Source: Ridgeia piscesae (lineage: Eukaryota > Annelida > Polychaeta > Sabellida > Siboglinidae). Taken from it: a DNA stretch of 64,000 bases. Below, piece after piece: positions 1-41,000 of the stretch; within the stretch, counting starts at the first letter, position 1, and every line of letters begins with the position of its first letter. A program made the translations under genes and the position numbers. The stretch spans positions 402,501-466,500 of the forward strand of contig JAODUO010000055.1 of assembly GCA_025642075.2 (NCBI GenBank). The letters are read 5' to 3'. The notes beneath the pieces were generated by a model that did no database searches, had not been told where the DNA came from, and was given only the letters and a program-made list of their open reading frames with translations.

Positions 1-180
1 CACCTGTCATATTGTCACAATATCTATGTTTTTGTAACACCTGTCATATTATCACAATATCTATGTTTTTGTAACACCTGTCATATTGTCACAATATCTA
101 TGTTTTTGGTAACACCCGTCATATTGTCACAATATCTATGTTTTGGTAACACCTGTCATATTGTCACAATATCTATGAGC
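1..180. repeat. 37-bp minisatellite, about 5 copies
   Basis: Tandem copies of a unit beginning CACCTGTCATATTGTCACAA and ending in CTATGTTTTTGTAA. The array is cut by the window edge. It lies in the IFT80 intron downstream of exon 14. On the minus strand each unit contains ACAG followed by GTG, which looks like a donor, but the next exon is outside the window so its origin cannot be judged. Confidence 0.9.
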
Positions 181-585
181 ATGTCACTGAGCAATGTGAC
201 CTTTTACATTTATATATGCGACATGTAAAATACACAGAACCAAAGGTGACACAACAATATGACAGTTTGACATGACAGTCCGAGGCTGACACAACACTAC
301 GACTATCCAACAAGATAGTACGATGACAGCATGACACGACAGTGACACGCCACTATGACACAACATTACGACATGACAATCCTACACAACCTGACACCTG
401 ACAACCTGACACGACAGACTGACATTACACAAAACATAACAGCATGACACAAACAACTCACGTAACAACCTGACACGATTCTGACAGCTGTCAAAACTTG
501 TTTCACTGCTGTCAGTTTCAACTGATAAATGCGTCACAAAGACAACATCTGTCTTACAACAACATGTGACTGAGTAGAGCCTGAC
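181..585. other. IFT80 intron, degenerate GACA-rich sequence
   Basis: No exon seen. The stretch is rich in imperfect GACATGACA / TGACACAAC words, probably an old decayed tandem repeat. Confidence 0.5.
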
Positions 586-28276
<27,691 letters not shown>

Positions 28277-28339
28277 GTTTGTGTGTTGGAGTCTACAGTC
28301 TGTGTCAGCATCACTTGAAGCAGCTGTCTGAAACACAAC

Positions 28340-28880
28340 ACAGTTTCTACTATCATGTACGTTCTTCACAACGGTTCTTTTTATAAAATATTTTTCTCCA
28401 CAAACGAAAGGTCAAGCAGAACACCGGAGACCTCAGGTGAGTTCCATGAATCGTATTGATGTTATGCAATCACTTAGTGGCTCGTGTTTGTGTAAACTCC
28501 TATGTTTGCTTATTGAAAATGTCATGTCATTTAGTGATTTACTACAAAAAAAATTGCATTTCATTTTCTTAGCAGCTTCATGAAACTGGGTCCTGCTGAA
28601 AGATACATATAATATAATGATTCACGGTTTTGAGCAGTGACGTCTTTTCAACATTGCTAAGGTATGTACTTCATACGTCACTAAGTACCAACACTTCCAA
28701 TGCTGTTTACTTGTATACATGCAGCTTGGATAAATTCACAACAGGAAGTGGCATTTACCCTGTGCAAAATTTACTAGATTAATTGTTTTTGATACAATTA
28801 GGATTACAGCCGGGGCAAATACTTGGAGGAAGGTTTTGAAGACAGACGCATATCACGTAAACTTAAGGAATGTGCTCAGC
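28340..28880. other. Upstream of IFT80, no gene seen
   Basis: AT-rich sequence without recognisable coding features. It may hold the IFT80 5' UTR exon and promoter, which cannot be placed. Confidence 0.4.
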
Positions 28881-28889
28881 TCGTGTGTT

Positions 28890-29225
28890 GCCCTGGCACA
28901 CATGAATGCACTAGAGACGATGGCACTAACAGAGAAACAACAGGAGAAGGTCCAAGTTTGTGAAAACAGCCTGGTAATAAGAAGAAATTGGTGAGGAGCA
29001 GGTTGACATGGGCTGGTCACGTGGACAGAATGGGAGACGAAGATCTGACAAAAAAAGCAGATGCCCAGAAAATGGAAGGGAAATGGACGTAAGGAAGAGA
29101 AAAATTGCGATGGGGGATTGCATTAAAAGTGATCTAGAAATAGTGGAATAAGAATGGAGAAAAAAGCAGCGTCTAGAAGAAACTGGACACCGTTGATAGA
29201 GAACATTGTGAGAGAAAAGTGAGAT
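28890..29225 (+). pseudogene. Decayed LINE reverse-transcriptase C-terminus
   Basis: Two out-of-frame open stretches look like the C-terminal end of a non-LTR retrotransposon ORF: EKQQEKVQVCENSLV from 28902, then, in another frame near 28980-29090, LVRSRLTWAGHVDRMGDEDL. Stops, a frameshift and a probable internal deletion make it a relic. It is a different family from the LINE at 23446. Confidence 0.6.
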
Positions 29226-29269
29226 GAAGAAAAACGACAATGTAAACAGAAATCATGGTCAACTCAAAC

Positions 29270-31850
29270 CTGATGACAGTGATGCCAAGAAAAGAAGAAC
29301 ATCAACAAATGCAATTTGATCCTAATCTAGTAACTGGGCAACTATTAATTTGAATCCTCAATCACCATTATAAAATTTATATAGCCATCGTGCACATTGA
29401 GAATGATGACATTTTTGTTGCCCTGTCACCTCTTGGGCTGCAGCCAGCAACAGAAGTAAAGAATTCGTAACTTAATCCCATTTGCATGATAACGAATTTC
29501 TTGGGGGAAAGGGTAGGACTGGGAAGGAAAGTCTATAACAGGCATCCTTGTACTTTGTAATTCTATGAATCAGGCAGCTGGTTTTCGATCCTCCGTTCCC
29601 CATCATCCTAATTTTCCGGGACTGGTGGGACATGGCCCCCCTCTGGCAATGCCACTGCTCTCACTGTCTCACACACACCATTTGGTCAGCAGCCAATTTT
29701 TTTAATGACCTCATGAGATCATCAGCAGTTAAGGAGACAACCATTTGACATAGACTGGCTGTCAGAATGTGACAGGTTGAGGTCTGAGAACAGTAAAAGA
29801 AAACCTTTAGAAGATATGACCATGAAGATATTTACTGTTATTAACTTTTCATTATTTTATACTACCAGGAAATAATCATTATTAAAAAAACAATTGCCTT
29901 GTTAAAATGTGCAAAATGATATTATGTTACCGCGAGTTCAAATATCGGTAATCAACTATTTGAATATAGCTGCACATTAGCAATTGACATGTTTCTGCTC
30001 ATATTTAAATCAGTATATATTAAAATTAATGCCATCAGCTGTTGTGAAGTAAAATTCAAAATGCGTATTTCATGTAATCTGTGATGATTTTACAGAAAAA
30101 ATTGTGGTTTCACGTCATGGTATAATGTCATTGTGTTGGTGGCTCCACTTGGCAAACTGCACTATAGCAGTAATGGCTTGAAGAACAAAACGTGTTATAT
30201 ACTTATACATTTGATCGATTTAAGGCAATAATTATTATTTTATTATCATGTGACAGGTGCATACATGTTTTACAGGTAATAGAAAAACCTGTGAAGTTTG
30301 GCCACCATAGCCATAGGTGATCATTGTGATGGTTTCGTCGAGGTGTGGACTTAAATTTCAAAAGTACCCAACAATTTGGGTCCTCCCCATGCTTTGTAAA
30401 TGGTGAAACAGTGTAAGATCACACAATGTACTGAAATAAGCCTAGAGCGATTGTTCTGTCCCGAATTGGCAAATATTGTGGAATTGGATGTGCATGCGAT
30501 TGCCCACATTTTTAGATTGGATGAGAATAATCGCTGAGCAGTGACGTCACTCCTCTGCGAAATGATTGTGGTATTCGTAGAACAGGTAAGAAACAGCATT
30601 TACCAGTAGCTAATATATATGCATGTTGTTATAATTATAACCACTAAGTTATCTATACGTACCCCTCAGTATATGTACCCTATCTGCACTTCTCGCCTCG
30701 ACATTGTTAGGAAATCCTATTAGTGTTTAGTATTATCCCTATAGGTTATTTTCTGGCTTATATTATACATCCCTGCCCAGGCTGTTGTGCCAAAACTATA
30801 TCTTTGACATTGTGTTGATCGAGACTGTGTGACAGTGTCTGCATGCGTCTGAAGGGGGCATAGCCCATCCATAGTAAGTAGTGCAGTAAAATCTGTTTTC
30901 ATAGGATAGTTTTTCCATAATTTATCAAGTTTTTCTTCAAATGATTGGACTGATGGAGCATCCCCCACAGTCACATACTGTGGCAGACTATTCCAGACCG
31001 CGGCTCAGATCACATCATGGGAGGCATATTTATTATGTTTAATCGGCAACTTTCATAAAATCTTTATTAATTTTATTTATTATACGCCGTAAATATAATG
31101 ATTGAACCCAGTATGGGGCTGTGATTCATATGGCGGTGAAGTAAAGTGTGTATGTCATAGGATATGTCATGTAGCGGAGCCGGAGAAGGCATTTTCGTTG
31201 GCGTTGCCAATGTAAACTGAACCATTCATCGCCAGTGTATTAAACAGTCACATAAATTTACACAGAATAGGAATTACGCTCAACAAGCACTAAGCGTGAC
31301 TGGTTAACTTATTAAGTAGCTGTGTATTTTGCAATATACAAATCAAAAAGCACAATACCTACATTAAGCAAACACGATTATAATCACGCTTGCTTGCTTT
31401 CCGTAATTTTTCGTTGGAATGTAAAGATGTGCGCATGACCGGATGGACATATATTCTAAAATAATAATTCAGTTGCAGTAGACGGAACGGAATAAATCCA
31501 TTTCTTGAGATAATGATATTTCCGAAGTGTTCACGTTACACGTATTTCCAATGATATAGGCGTAATGGAAGTTATGTTATAGTAATAATAATTATTATAT
31601 TATTATTGTATACGTGTTTGCATGCTATCTGGGTATGTACGTCAGATGTATTCAGAGTTTGGAAATGACAGGTATCAAGGATATTGGTCTGTAATTGGAT
31701 GTTTCCGCTGTTTTATTTCTTTAAAATGTGTTTTAATAGCAGTTTATAAGGGCTGCAGTGCCAATGGGGTGGATTATGACAAAACGCGTGAAGGTCCAAG
31801 ATGCTTTAATTGTGCAATGATCCGACAGGGGGCATGCAAAGAGACCCACA
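29270..31850. other. Intergenic, IFT80 / TM9SF2 head-to-head spacer
   Basis: AT-rich DNA with no supported gene. Short open stretches are not recognisable and none shows family motifs. Confidence 0.45.
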
Positions 31851-31860
31851 ATTCATTTGA

Positions 31861-31884
31861 TGACGTGTAGCGTCGGCCATTTTG
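31861..31884 (+). promoter_or_regulatory. CRE-like and YY1-like motifs near TM9SF2 start
   Basis: TGACGT at 31861 and CGGCCATTTTG at 31874 lie 57-80 bp upstream of the start codon. Both motif types are common at promoters and transcription starts of housekeeping genes. Their presence argues that this stretch is promoter/5' UTR and that the ATG at 31857 is not the translation start. Inference only. Confidence 0.4.
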
Positions 31885-31940
31885 TTGTTCGAACTCACGA
31901 GTTTCTCTACTTCTGTGGTTGTTTGGTAACGCCCTTAAAA

Positions 31941-32081
31941 ATGAAGTGGGACAGTTTTGTTGTAGCCACATTTGCATGCTTTTGGTATAATGCGCTCCTT
32001 TGTCAAGGATTCTACCTTCCGGGTATGGCACCGCAGAGTTTTTGCAGCAAGGACAAGATGTCAACGGAATACGATTGTAAG
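31941..32081 (+). CDS. TM9SF2: TM9SF2 exon 1
   Basis: 141 nt, 47 codons, donor [29 protein letters not shown] is a signal peptide; [12 protein letters not shown] follows, matching the mature N-terminus of the family. An in-frame ATG at 31857 would add 28 residues that spoil the signal peptide. Confidence 0.9.
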
Positions 32082-35000
32082 GTAGCTATCTACAAATGCA
32101 GTCCACTCCATGCCTCCACCTCACCTGTCATACCAGTATTTACCTGTTAATTTGTGGCACACCGGTGTATTTGGGTCGGACGGGCGATCCCCAATGGTGG
32201 CAACCGGTAATGCCATCACTCTCAAACAGTAGTAGCGACCGTGCTGGCCAGAGCCATTTGGCTTGTGTTTAAACTTAAGTTTGCTCCTCCTCAGTGACTC
32301 CCTCAGTCACTGGGAATATCTGGATTGGATATGCCTATGTAATATGTTGTAACCTTTAAAGTCAAGCAGTCACATCTGTGGCTGATGTAGAAGTGGTTTA
32401 TTTGACGAGATTTGCTTCTCTAAACTAGTTAGTGAGCCCGGTAAGGTTGCCGGGTTGGAGCTGACACTAGAGCTGGTTCGATATATCGAAGTATCGCGAT
32501 ACTTGTGAAAATTCGATACCGATACCTAGTAGTATCGCGATACTTCAATATTTTAATTTTTGGTATCAAATGCCCACTGTTCGATACCTCCGATACTTTG
32601 ACATCGAGTCTATTCGACGACGTCGATGCGAAGGCGCAACATCGTTGTTTATGACGTCGTTGTTTACGGGAACTACCACTTCGCTTAACTTGACTTAGAC
32701 GTGGTTGTTTAAAAAATAATATAAAATCAAATGTGAATTGTTTTCTAAAACTTTATTGTAGAGTTAGTCTGTATAATAACTGTTTTCTGTGCGCGATCTT
32801 AGCCTAGGTCATACTTCGGTTATCCAAACGAAGGTTTGTGACTCATGTTTGGTGCCGTCGTTCTCCCTACTTTACTTACGATTACGCTTTCAAAAACACA
32901 TCCTATACTATTTTTTATAGAGTTTATTGCACGCACTAGTATTTATGAAACTAATTTAATAATATTAATATAAATAATTATTCGAGTGCGATGCGGAAGT
33001 TTTGTTTATCCGGGTTCCGTTTGGTGGCGCTGTTTTGCTCCCTCAACAAGATGATCGACAACAAGTCGCAACATCGACTTTGACGAAACAAGTCACTGTC
33101 CACCATTCAAGAAACTATTAAAATGTGATGATCAACTTTCTTCGAAGGACAAGTCGTCGTGGACAACGTCGCAATGCCAACGACTCGAGAACGTGTTCTA
33201 TCGAAATATTCGACAGTGAGCAAGCAGTGGACATCTAGATACAGTTGAAGCGAATCACCATCGGTTGCCGGATCTACTACTGCGGCCACAGCGTCAAGAA
33301 GTGACATACACGATGACGATACGCTTTCTGCATAGATCTACTGTTATTGGCACTGGCCAAACAGGTTCACCACTGGCAGAGATAGAGGAAGAAACCGACT
33401 TATTCTTGAAAACAGTTGCAAAATCATTATGGGGTTGTTATGTGTACTTGATAAAGTGGTAATTTAAGTTTTATATTAAACAATATTGCTGTGAACTGGG
33501 AAGTACAATTGTAATTTTAATTAATATTTTTTCTATTATTAATTAGTGTTGTTTTATTGTAATCGTCTATACAGTTTTGATGTTAAATCATAATTATCTT
33601 TATGATATACTTAATAAAAACCAGTTATAACAGTGAATGTGCAACTGCTGGCACTATTATAAGTTATAAGTGATAGACCTGTGTGTTTAGCAATAACATA
33701 TTAGATATTGCTTCGGATTTTGTAGTAATAGCCGAGTGGTACAAAAATAAAAATTTGTCGTTGAATTTCGCGTTCTCCCTTACTATTGTTGCTTTCCTAA
33801 TGTGTAAAACGAATGAAAAAAAATTGTTGATCATATCACGACGACCCCTTGTGGATTTCTTGTGAACCGCTGTCGTCTACGGTGCAGCTGAATTTCCGAA
33901 ACACATCATTTTGCCGCCGAAAAATCCCGTTTCGCACATGCATCCCACATTTGTGCGGCCTTCTATTTCTTTATCTGACTAAATTTAATTCACACCTTGC
34001 ATCAAATTTATAACGTTGGGCAGCGACAGAATCCACAGCAATGTCGTCGTTACTCTAGAATTATCCAGGTCATGCGCATAGCGGAACTCCGTGATATTGG
34101 CGTGTGAGAACGGCGAACGCCAAATAAGGAGATAGTCGGTTGAACAGAACTCGCATTTATTTGGATTTCCCGTAAATACAAGTCAAAGGGCGGGGATGAC
34201 GTCTACGCAAGCAGCTACAGGACAGTTTGGCTGTTGTATGAAAGTACAGTGGCGTTACTAAGGTCTAAGCATCGCATATTTTCGAACACATCCTGCTTCT
34301 TAAAAATTAAAATGTATTTCACAATCGATAGGGACTCATTGTTTTATCTTATAGTGAACTTTATTGATAGAATACATACAAAATAATTAGAAAATGGCAA
34401 AACATATTTTTTGTAATGTCATTTCAGCTGCCGTGTCTATTTTAATGTTCTAAATATAAACAAATATATTTTATTGTTTTACCTGTTTAAAAATATTGTG
34501 TATTCCTGCAAAAAAGTTCGGGCCATTAAAATTTTTGAGGGCCAGTAACTTAAAATCCACTCGCCCCCCCCCCCCGGGCCAGTGAACACAAAACCTTTTT
34601 GTCGACCCCTGCTATATATGGCAAGATAAAAAATACGTAAATTATGTTTTTCTCCCATCATTGTTCACTTTGATTAAACATCGTTATTTATTAAGATAAC
34701 TAATTATAACATGCAATAAAACAACTGCAAGTGAATCACACAGATCATAGGCCCGTGCTGGCATGTTCATCCATGAAGTAAGCAATCTGAAATATCTAGA
34801 ATTTTTCATAGAAACATACACAAATATTTACCCCGAATGGAAACCTCAAGATTTTGTTGATTGTAGTTCAGTCATTTGGTGGCTCTACTGTTAATGTTAG
34901 TTTGAAATAAGCCGCAGCAGCACTATTACCACTGAGCGGGATATCACATTTGAGTGTTGCAAATTGGCAGACCTCTGTAGTGGGAACCCGCACTGAAATG

Positions 35001-38000
35001 GTTAACAACATACAAGGAACTTTGGTAGTCAAATACTTGCAAATTTTCACTGAAAAATAATCAGGACATTGGAAAACTGTCCCTATATAGCAGGTGGTTG
35101 CTGATCAGAGGTGTTGCTAAAAAACAGTCACTGGTAGACAGCTACTACTGTATTTTAGTATTACATTAAAAAGGGCACCATGTCTGGGTGCGGTAGACCA
35201 AATATAGTTTTTTAAAAATTGCAAGGGATTTACATATAAATGTAGAAGTACATCCAGGAGTAGGACTGGCATTTATTTTACTAGACAGTGGGACTAGTAA
35301 AGACAAAGGTTTACTAGTCTGGCAAAATAAAATAAAAAACCAAATTGAAATAAATAGAAAATATTAGACATCAAAGAACTGTTAATCTTATAAATAATGC
35401 CCAGACACTTCAAATACGTATTTGTATTTGAATAAAAAAGGTATATTTGTATTTGAATTGAAAATAAAAAAGGGTGCGTATTTGTATTTGATATTTGGAC
35501 TGTATTTGAAAAGTATTTGCAAATACCATCAAATACACTTACACGTTACCAATTTACCAACAAAAGGTAAAGCACTGCCTGATATAAACTGGCTCAGGAG
35601 TCTAGACAGAATGTTTGTCACGCCTGTAGCACTGAGAAAATTGGTCTACAGTTAAGCTGGTCAAACATTAGCATCAATGAATGAATGGGAAGCCAGTGAA
35701 GCTTATCTATAGCCATAAATGCAGGTATTCACAGGGAAGGTGCTTCAAAAAATAGTGTTGTGTAAACATCATGGACTAAGACAAAGGAACCCAGGTTTCC
35801 TCCAGTGCAGGGGGAGAGCTACCCACTAGTTGATGCAGTAGCACAGATAAGGACAGTCTAGTAAACCTGCCTGTCAATTAGTTTACAACAGTCAATCAAA
35901 CCAAAGACAGTATTCCACCCACTAATACTCTTGAACTATAATGGAAACACGGTCCACTTATTTGAATCATATTTGAATCAAATTTAAAATGGCAGTGTAT
36001 TTGAATTGAAAATTTGATTTGGCCAACCCTGTGCCCAGATAAGTTCTTAGCTGGAAAGAAAAGAAAATGTCACAATTTATCAATAATTGAAGCTGTAGCC
36101 ACCAGCCAGTTGTTAACTGGCAACAATTTATCAACGTTTTAAGGACGGGATTCAGCTGCACCCCGACCTGTGGATGGGTTATGGTTAGGGTCATTGCGAC
36201 TACAAAGGCTTGGTTGACTGCTGGGGCAGGTGACACATTGACATTTACTAGACCACCTGACTAGTTATTAGACATATTTATTAGTCCGCCTTTATCTTTA
36301 CCTGTGTGTGGACTAGTCACTAGTGGGTAGTTCTACCCCTGACCTCCTTGGTCTTATGCTTCATACCTCCATTTGTCTTTTTCAGCCTGACATTCAAGTT
36401 TATGTGAACCGCCTCAACTCCATTGAATCTGTCATTCCGTACGAATACAGCAGGTGAGTCGGCGTACACCATAACAGTATACACACTTTATAACAACAGC
36501 CATACTTAAATAGCACAGTCACGTGTCTCTTTAATACAAGTATGTATTTCATAGTTTTCTCCCCGTGGCTAGATGTGTAGGGATATTGATTTATTTCCAC
36601 TTTCTTCCATAGGTTTGACCTGTGTCAGGCTGGCACGGGCGGCGGTATTGGGGAGAATCTGGGTCAGCTTGTGTTTGGGGAACGCATCCAGCCCTCACCC
36701 TACAAGGTAGGTAACAATATTCTCTATCCTGCGCAGCAAAGAGTTAATTAAGTTGTGTCTTTACAACTGTTGATTTTCTGTAAGTGCAAGTTGAGTTTAT
36801 TTTGATGCTTATATAATTATCTTTAAAATTGTATGGCTGGTATATTGTCACATATAGACCTGTGACAAACATTAAATTTGTATTCTGAACAGCTATTGAA
36901 TGAAATATCAAAACACGCATCTGACCGGTGCCAGAGTTGAGCACTGGTGTATGTGTGTACATGCGTGGGTAAGTGTGTGACATTGTGTGTTTACAAGCTT
37001 GTGGTGTGTTTATAATTTATATATGTGTATGTGAGTGTATATAATCTCTTGTATACATTCATGTGTAGAAGAGTGCTTGCATGTGTGTATGAGAGTGTAT
37101 GTCTGTGTGAGAGAGTGTAATAGTGTGTGTGTGCACGTGCGTGTGCATGCGTGTGATACTTAGTACGTCTGTTTTTGTCGTCCACAGATCAACTTCATGG
37201 AGAAGAAGGAATGTGAGGTGTTGTGTTCTAAGAAGTATGTCAAAGAGGATCAGAACACTCCAGAGGGAAAAACTTCAAAATCAAAGCTACGCTTCCTGCG
37301 AAAGGCAATTAGCCGTAACTACCAGCATCACTGGTAGGTGGCGCTAGTGTTGGACATTTGTAACATTTTCATGATTGGTTACTGGTTTATCTAATCAAAC
37401 AATTGTAAAAAAATATGTATAATAATTTACTGATTCATACTTGTAATATTCACTTGCCCAACATTTTCAGGATTTTAACTATATGCACAGGATATCAGAT
37501 TAGACCCTAATTCGAATGACAGTAACCGTGGTAACGAGATCATTCTTTGAAATTTTGACTGAAGGTACAATGGACTTATGGCTTTGTGTGTGCCGTTGCT
37601 AGCTGCCATATCTTAGAAACCATTGAGGATTTATTTTTCAAATTTTGCATAGACACAGGGTACTGTCACTATCCATACAAAATCTATATTTGATTGAATC
37701 ACTCTAAAGGTCCTTAGGTACTCTAGGGCCCCAAAAGAGGTAAATGTTCATTCAAAGTTTGCCTTTTGTACTTGTAGTACCATTGACAACGTGCTAGTGA
37801 TGTGGTGCTTGTATGATCATTGACAACGTGCCAGTGACGTGGTGCTTGTATGATCATTGACAACGTGCCAGTGATGTGGTGCTTGTATGATCGTTGACAA
37901 CGTGCTAGTGATGTGGTGCTTGTATGATCATTGACAACATGCCAGTGATGTGGTGCTTGTATGATCGTTGACAACGTGCCAGTGATGTGGTGCTTATATT

Positions 38001-41000
38001 ATCGTTGACAATGTGCCAGTGATGTGGTGCTTGTATGATCGTTGACAATGTGCCAGTGATGTGGTGCTTGTATGATCGTTGACAACGTGCCAGTGATGTG
38101 GTGCTTGTTTGATCATTGACAACATGCCAGTGGTGTGGTGCTTGTATGATCATTGACAAATCCAAGTGACAGCTGACATTGACAGCTTCGATCGTGGTGA
38201 TGGATCGCAACGCCACCGCTGCTGAAAATGTACTCGTAGATTTAGACCAAGAACTTGAACACATTCGTGGAAATTCATCTGCGGTTGCAGGTGTTTTGAT
38301 GATGGACCCTGCTGTCAACAATTCATGGATTGGGAAATTGTTGACACCCCGAACGAATGCAAAGGAGATAACAGCCAGACTGAGGGTAAGTCATACTAGC
38401 TCTATTGACTTTTTTGCTGTGATAGCAGGCTCAGCCTCACTCATTGTCACATTGAGCTCTCTAACAATGACATGCCACGACTCACATAAACCCGTGGTTT
38501 TTCTGTTAGTGTGAGAGTATCAATGTGACTGGTAATGTTCTAGTACGGTAATATACTAGGGATAACTAGTACTGTAATTCATTTAGAATTATGTTTTTAA
38601 CTTATTTATACCTGCTTGTTATTATCGTACGTAGATCTTCATGAAATTAATGATCACATTTATTAGGTAGAATATTTTTTATTATTAGGGGAGGCGAGTA
38701 ATTTTTGGCAACAGGTAAGAAAGAAGACATTTTGATTTTCCGATTTAGAGCAGTTAAGGAATGGGATGGAAGGTTTATAAGATTCAGAGCTGACTCTAAA
38801 TGATCCAAGGTATTCGTCAATTATGCTGTTAGCCTGCTTATTTACCTAGCTGCTGGGCTCACTATGTATATGTCATCTGATTTAAAGATCAACTGTCCAT
38901 ATGTCTCCAGTTTGAAATAATGGACAGTCATTACATAAACTTTTTGCAGCATTAAATGTTTTTGTATATGGGAAGTTAAGACTATTATGTTTGTTTTGTG
39001 TCAGGTTTACGTCTGAAGAACCCAGTGTCGTGTTCGCCAGGAAGCAGCCATCCGATGACAAACAGCGGTTCGATTTGCAGCACAGGCGAGGAGTCAACCC
39101 ACCTGCTGCTCTACCTACAGAACCACCACCCCAGGCCTAAAAATCCACCAATAGTGTTTGTTTGACAAGATCAATGAATTCTGCGGACATCAACTGTCCA
39201 GAGCAAAGCCGACACATCCGAAGCCGCACCAGTCCACTGCTGCAACAGTCTGCCCATCACGTGAAGTGGCTGCTGCCATTGGCACATCAAAAAATGACAA
39301 AAGAAGCGGTGATTGTGTCGTGCTGTGTCACAAACAGACAGAACACATGGCTAGGTTCTGTGAACATTTTACTGTTGATTTCCGATTTGTTGCAAAATGT
39401 TCTAAAGATATATCTCTGGAACTATAAGAGCTGCAAAGGTGAAATTTCACCAAACTGTGCATATTGAGGTGGTCTACAACTGTGCCAAATTTCACGCTCC
39501 TATGAGCTGTCTTTATGTTGCAAATGTATTAAAATACTTCATTAAACTTTAAAGCTGTTTTTCTCAGAATCGGTTTTCAGAAAATGACTTGGTACACCTT
39601 CTCTTTATAAAACAATAACTTGGCGACCAATACAGCTAGACATTTGTGTTTGGTACCGTTGGAAAGCCCATAAATTTACCTTTCACATGGTACCTTTAAC
39701 TCAAAAAGTGATTTTCCTACTTATTCCTGATTTTGCTGTGCTGGGTCACATATAATCTCTTGTATACATTCATGTGTAGAAGAGTGCATGCATGTGTGTA
39801 TGAGAGTGTATGTGTGTGTGAGAGAGTGTAATAGTGTGTGTGTGCACGTGCGTGTGCCTGCGTGTGATACTTAGTGCGTCTGTTGTTGTCGTCCACAGAT
39901 CAACTTCATGGAGAAGAAGGAATGTGAGGTGTTGTGTTCTAAGAAGTATGTCAAAGAGGATCAGAACACTCCAGAGGGAAAAACTTCAAAATCAAAGCTA
40001 CGCTTCCTGCGAAAGGCAATTAGCCGTAACTACCAGCATCACTGGTAGGTGGCGCTAGTGTTGGACATTTGTAACATTTTCATGATTGGTTACTGGTTTA
40101 TCTAATCAAACAATTGTAAAAAAATATGTATAATAATTTACTGATTCATACTTGTAATATTCACTTGCCCAACATTTTCAGGATTTTAACTATATGCACA
40201 GGATATCAGATTAGACCCTAATTCGAATGACAGTAACCGTGGTAACGAGATCATTCTTTGAAATTTTGACTGAAGGTACAATGGACTTATGGCTTTGTGT
40301 GTGCCGTTGCTAGCTGCCATATCTTAGAAACCATTGAGGATTTATTTTTCAAATTTTGCATAGACACAGGGTACTGTCACTATCCATACAAAATCTATAT
40401 TTGATTGAATCACTCTAAAGGTCCTTAGGTACTCTAGGGCCCCAAAAGAGGTAAATGTTCAAAGTTTGCCTTTTGTACTTGTAGTACCATTGACAACGTG
40501 CTAGTGATGTGGTGCTTGTATGATCATTGACAACGTGCCAGTGACGTGGTGCTTGTATGATCATTGACAACGTGCCAGTGATGTGGTGCTTGTATGATCA
40601 TTGACAACGTGCCAGTGATGTGGTGCTTGTATGATCATTGCAAGTCCAACTTTTGATTTTCCAGTGATGTGGTGCTTGTATGATCATTGACAACGTGCCA
40701 GTGATGTGGTGCTTGTATGATCGTTGACAACGTGCCAGTGATGTGGTGCTTATATTATCGTTGACAATGTGCCAGTGATGTGGTGCTTGTATGATCGTTG
40801 ACAATGTGCCAGTGATGTGGTGCTTGTATGATCGTTGACAACATGCCAGTGATGTGGTGCTTGTTTGATCATTGACAACATGCCAGTGGTGTGGTGCTTG
40901 TATGATCATTGACAACGTGCCAGTGATGTGGTGCTTGTATGATCATTGACAATGTGCCAGTCATAGTGGTTGGTGTATGATCATTGACAACATGCCTGTC

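Larger units (their letters stand above)
32090..36385. other. TM9SF2 intron 1, 4.3 kb, repeat-derived
   Basis: No exon seen. It contains dispersed-repeat candidates: the TATCGCGATA-rich block at 32478-32600, the TATTTGAATTG-rich block at 35395-36035, and a C12 run with GGGCCAGT flanks at 34520-34610. Confidence 0.5.

Noticed and set aside
31857..31940. TM9SF2 start at ATG 31857
   Set aside because: It would add 28 residues before a good signal peptide, and the stretch holds promoter-like motifs.
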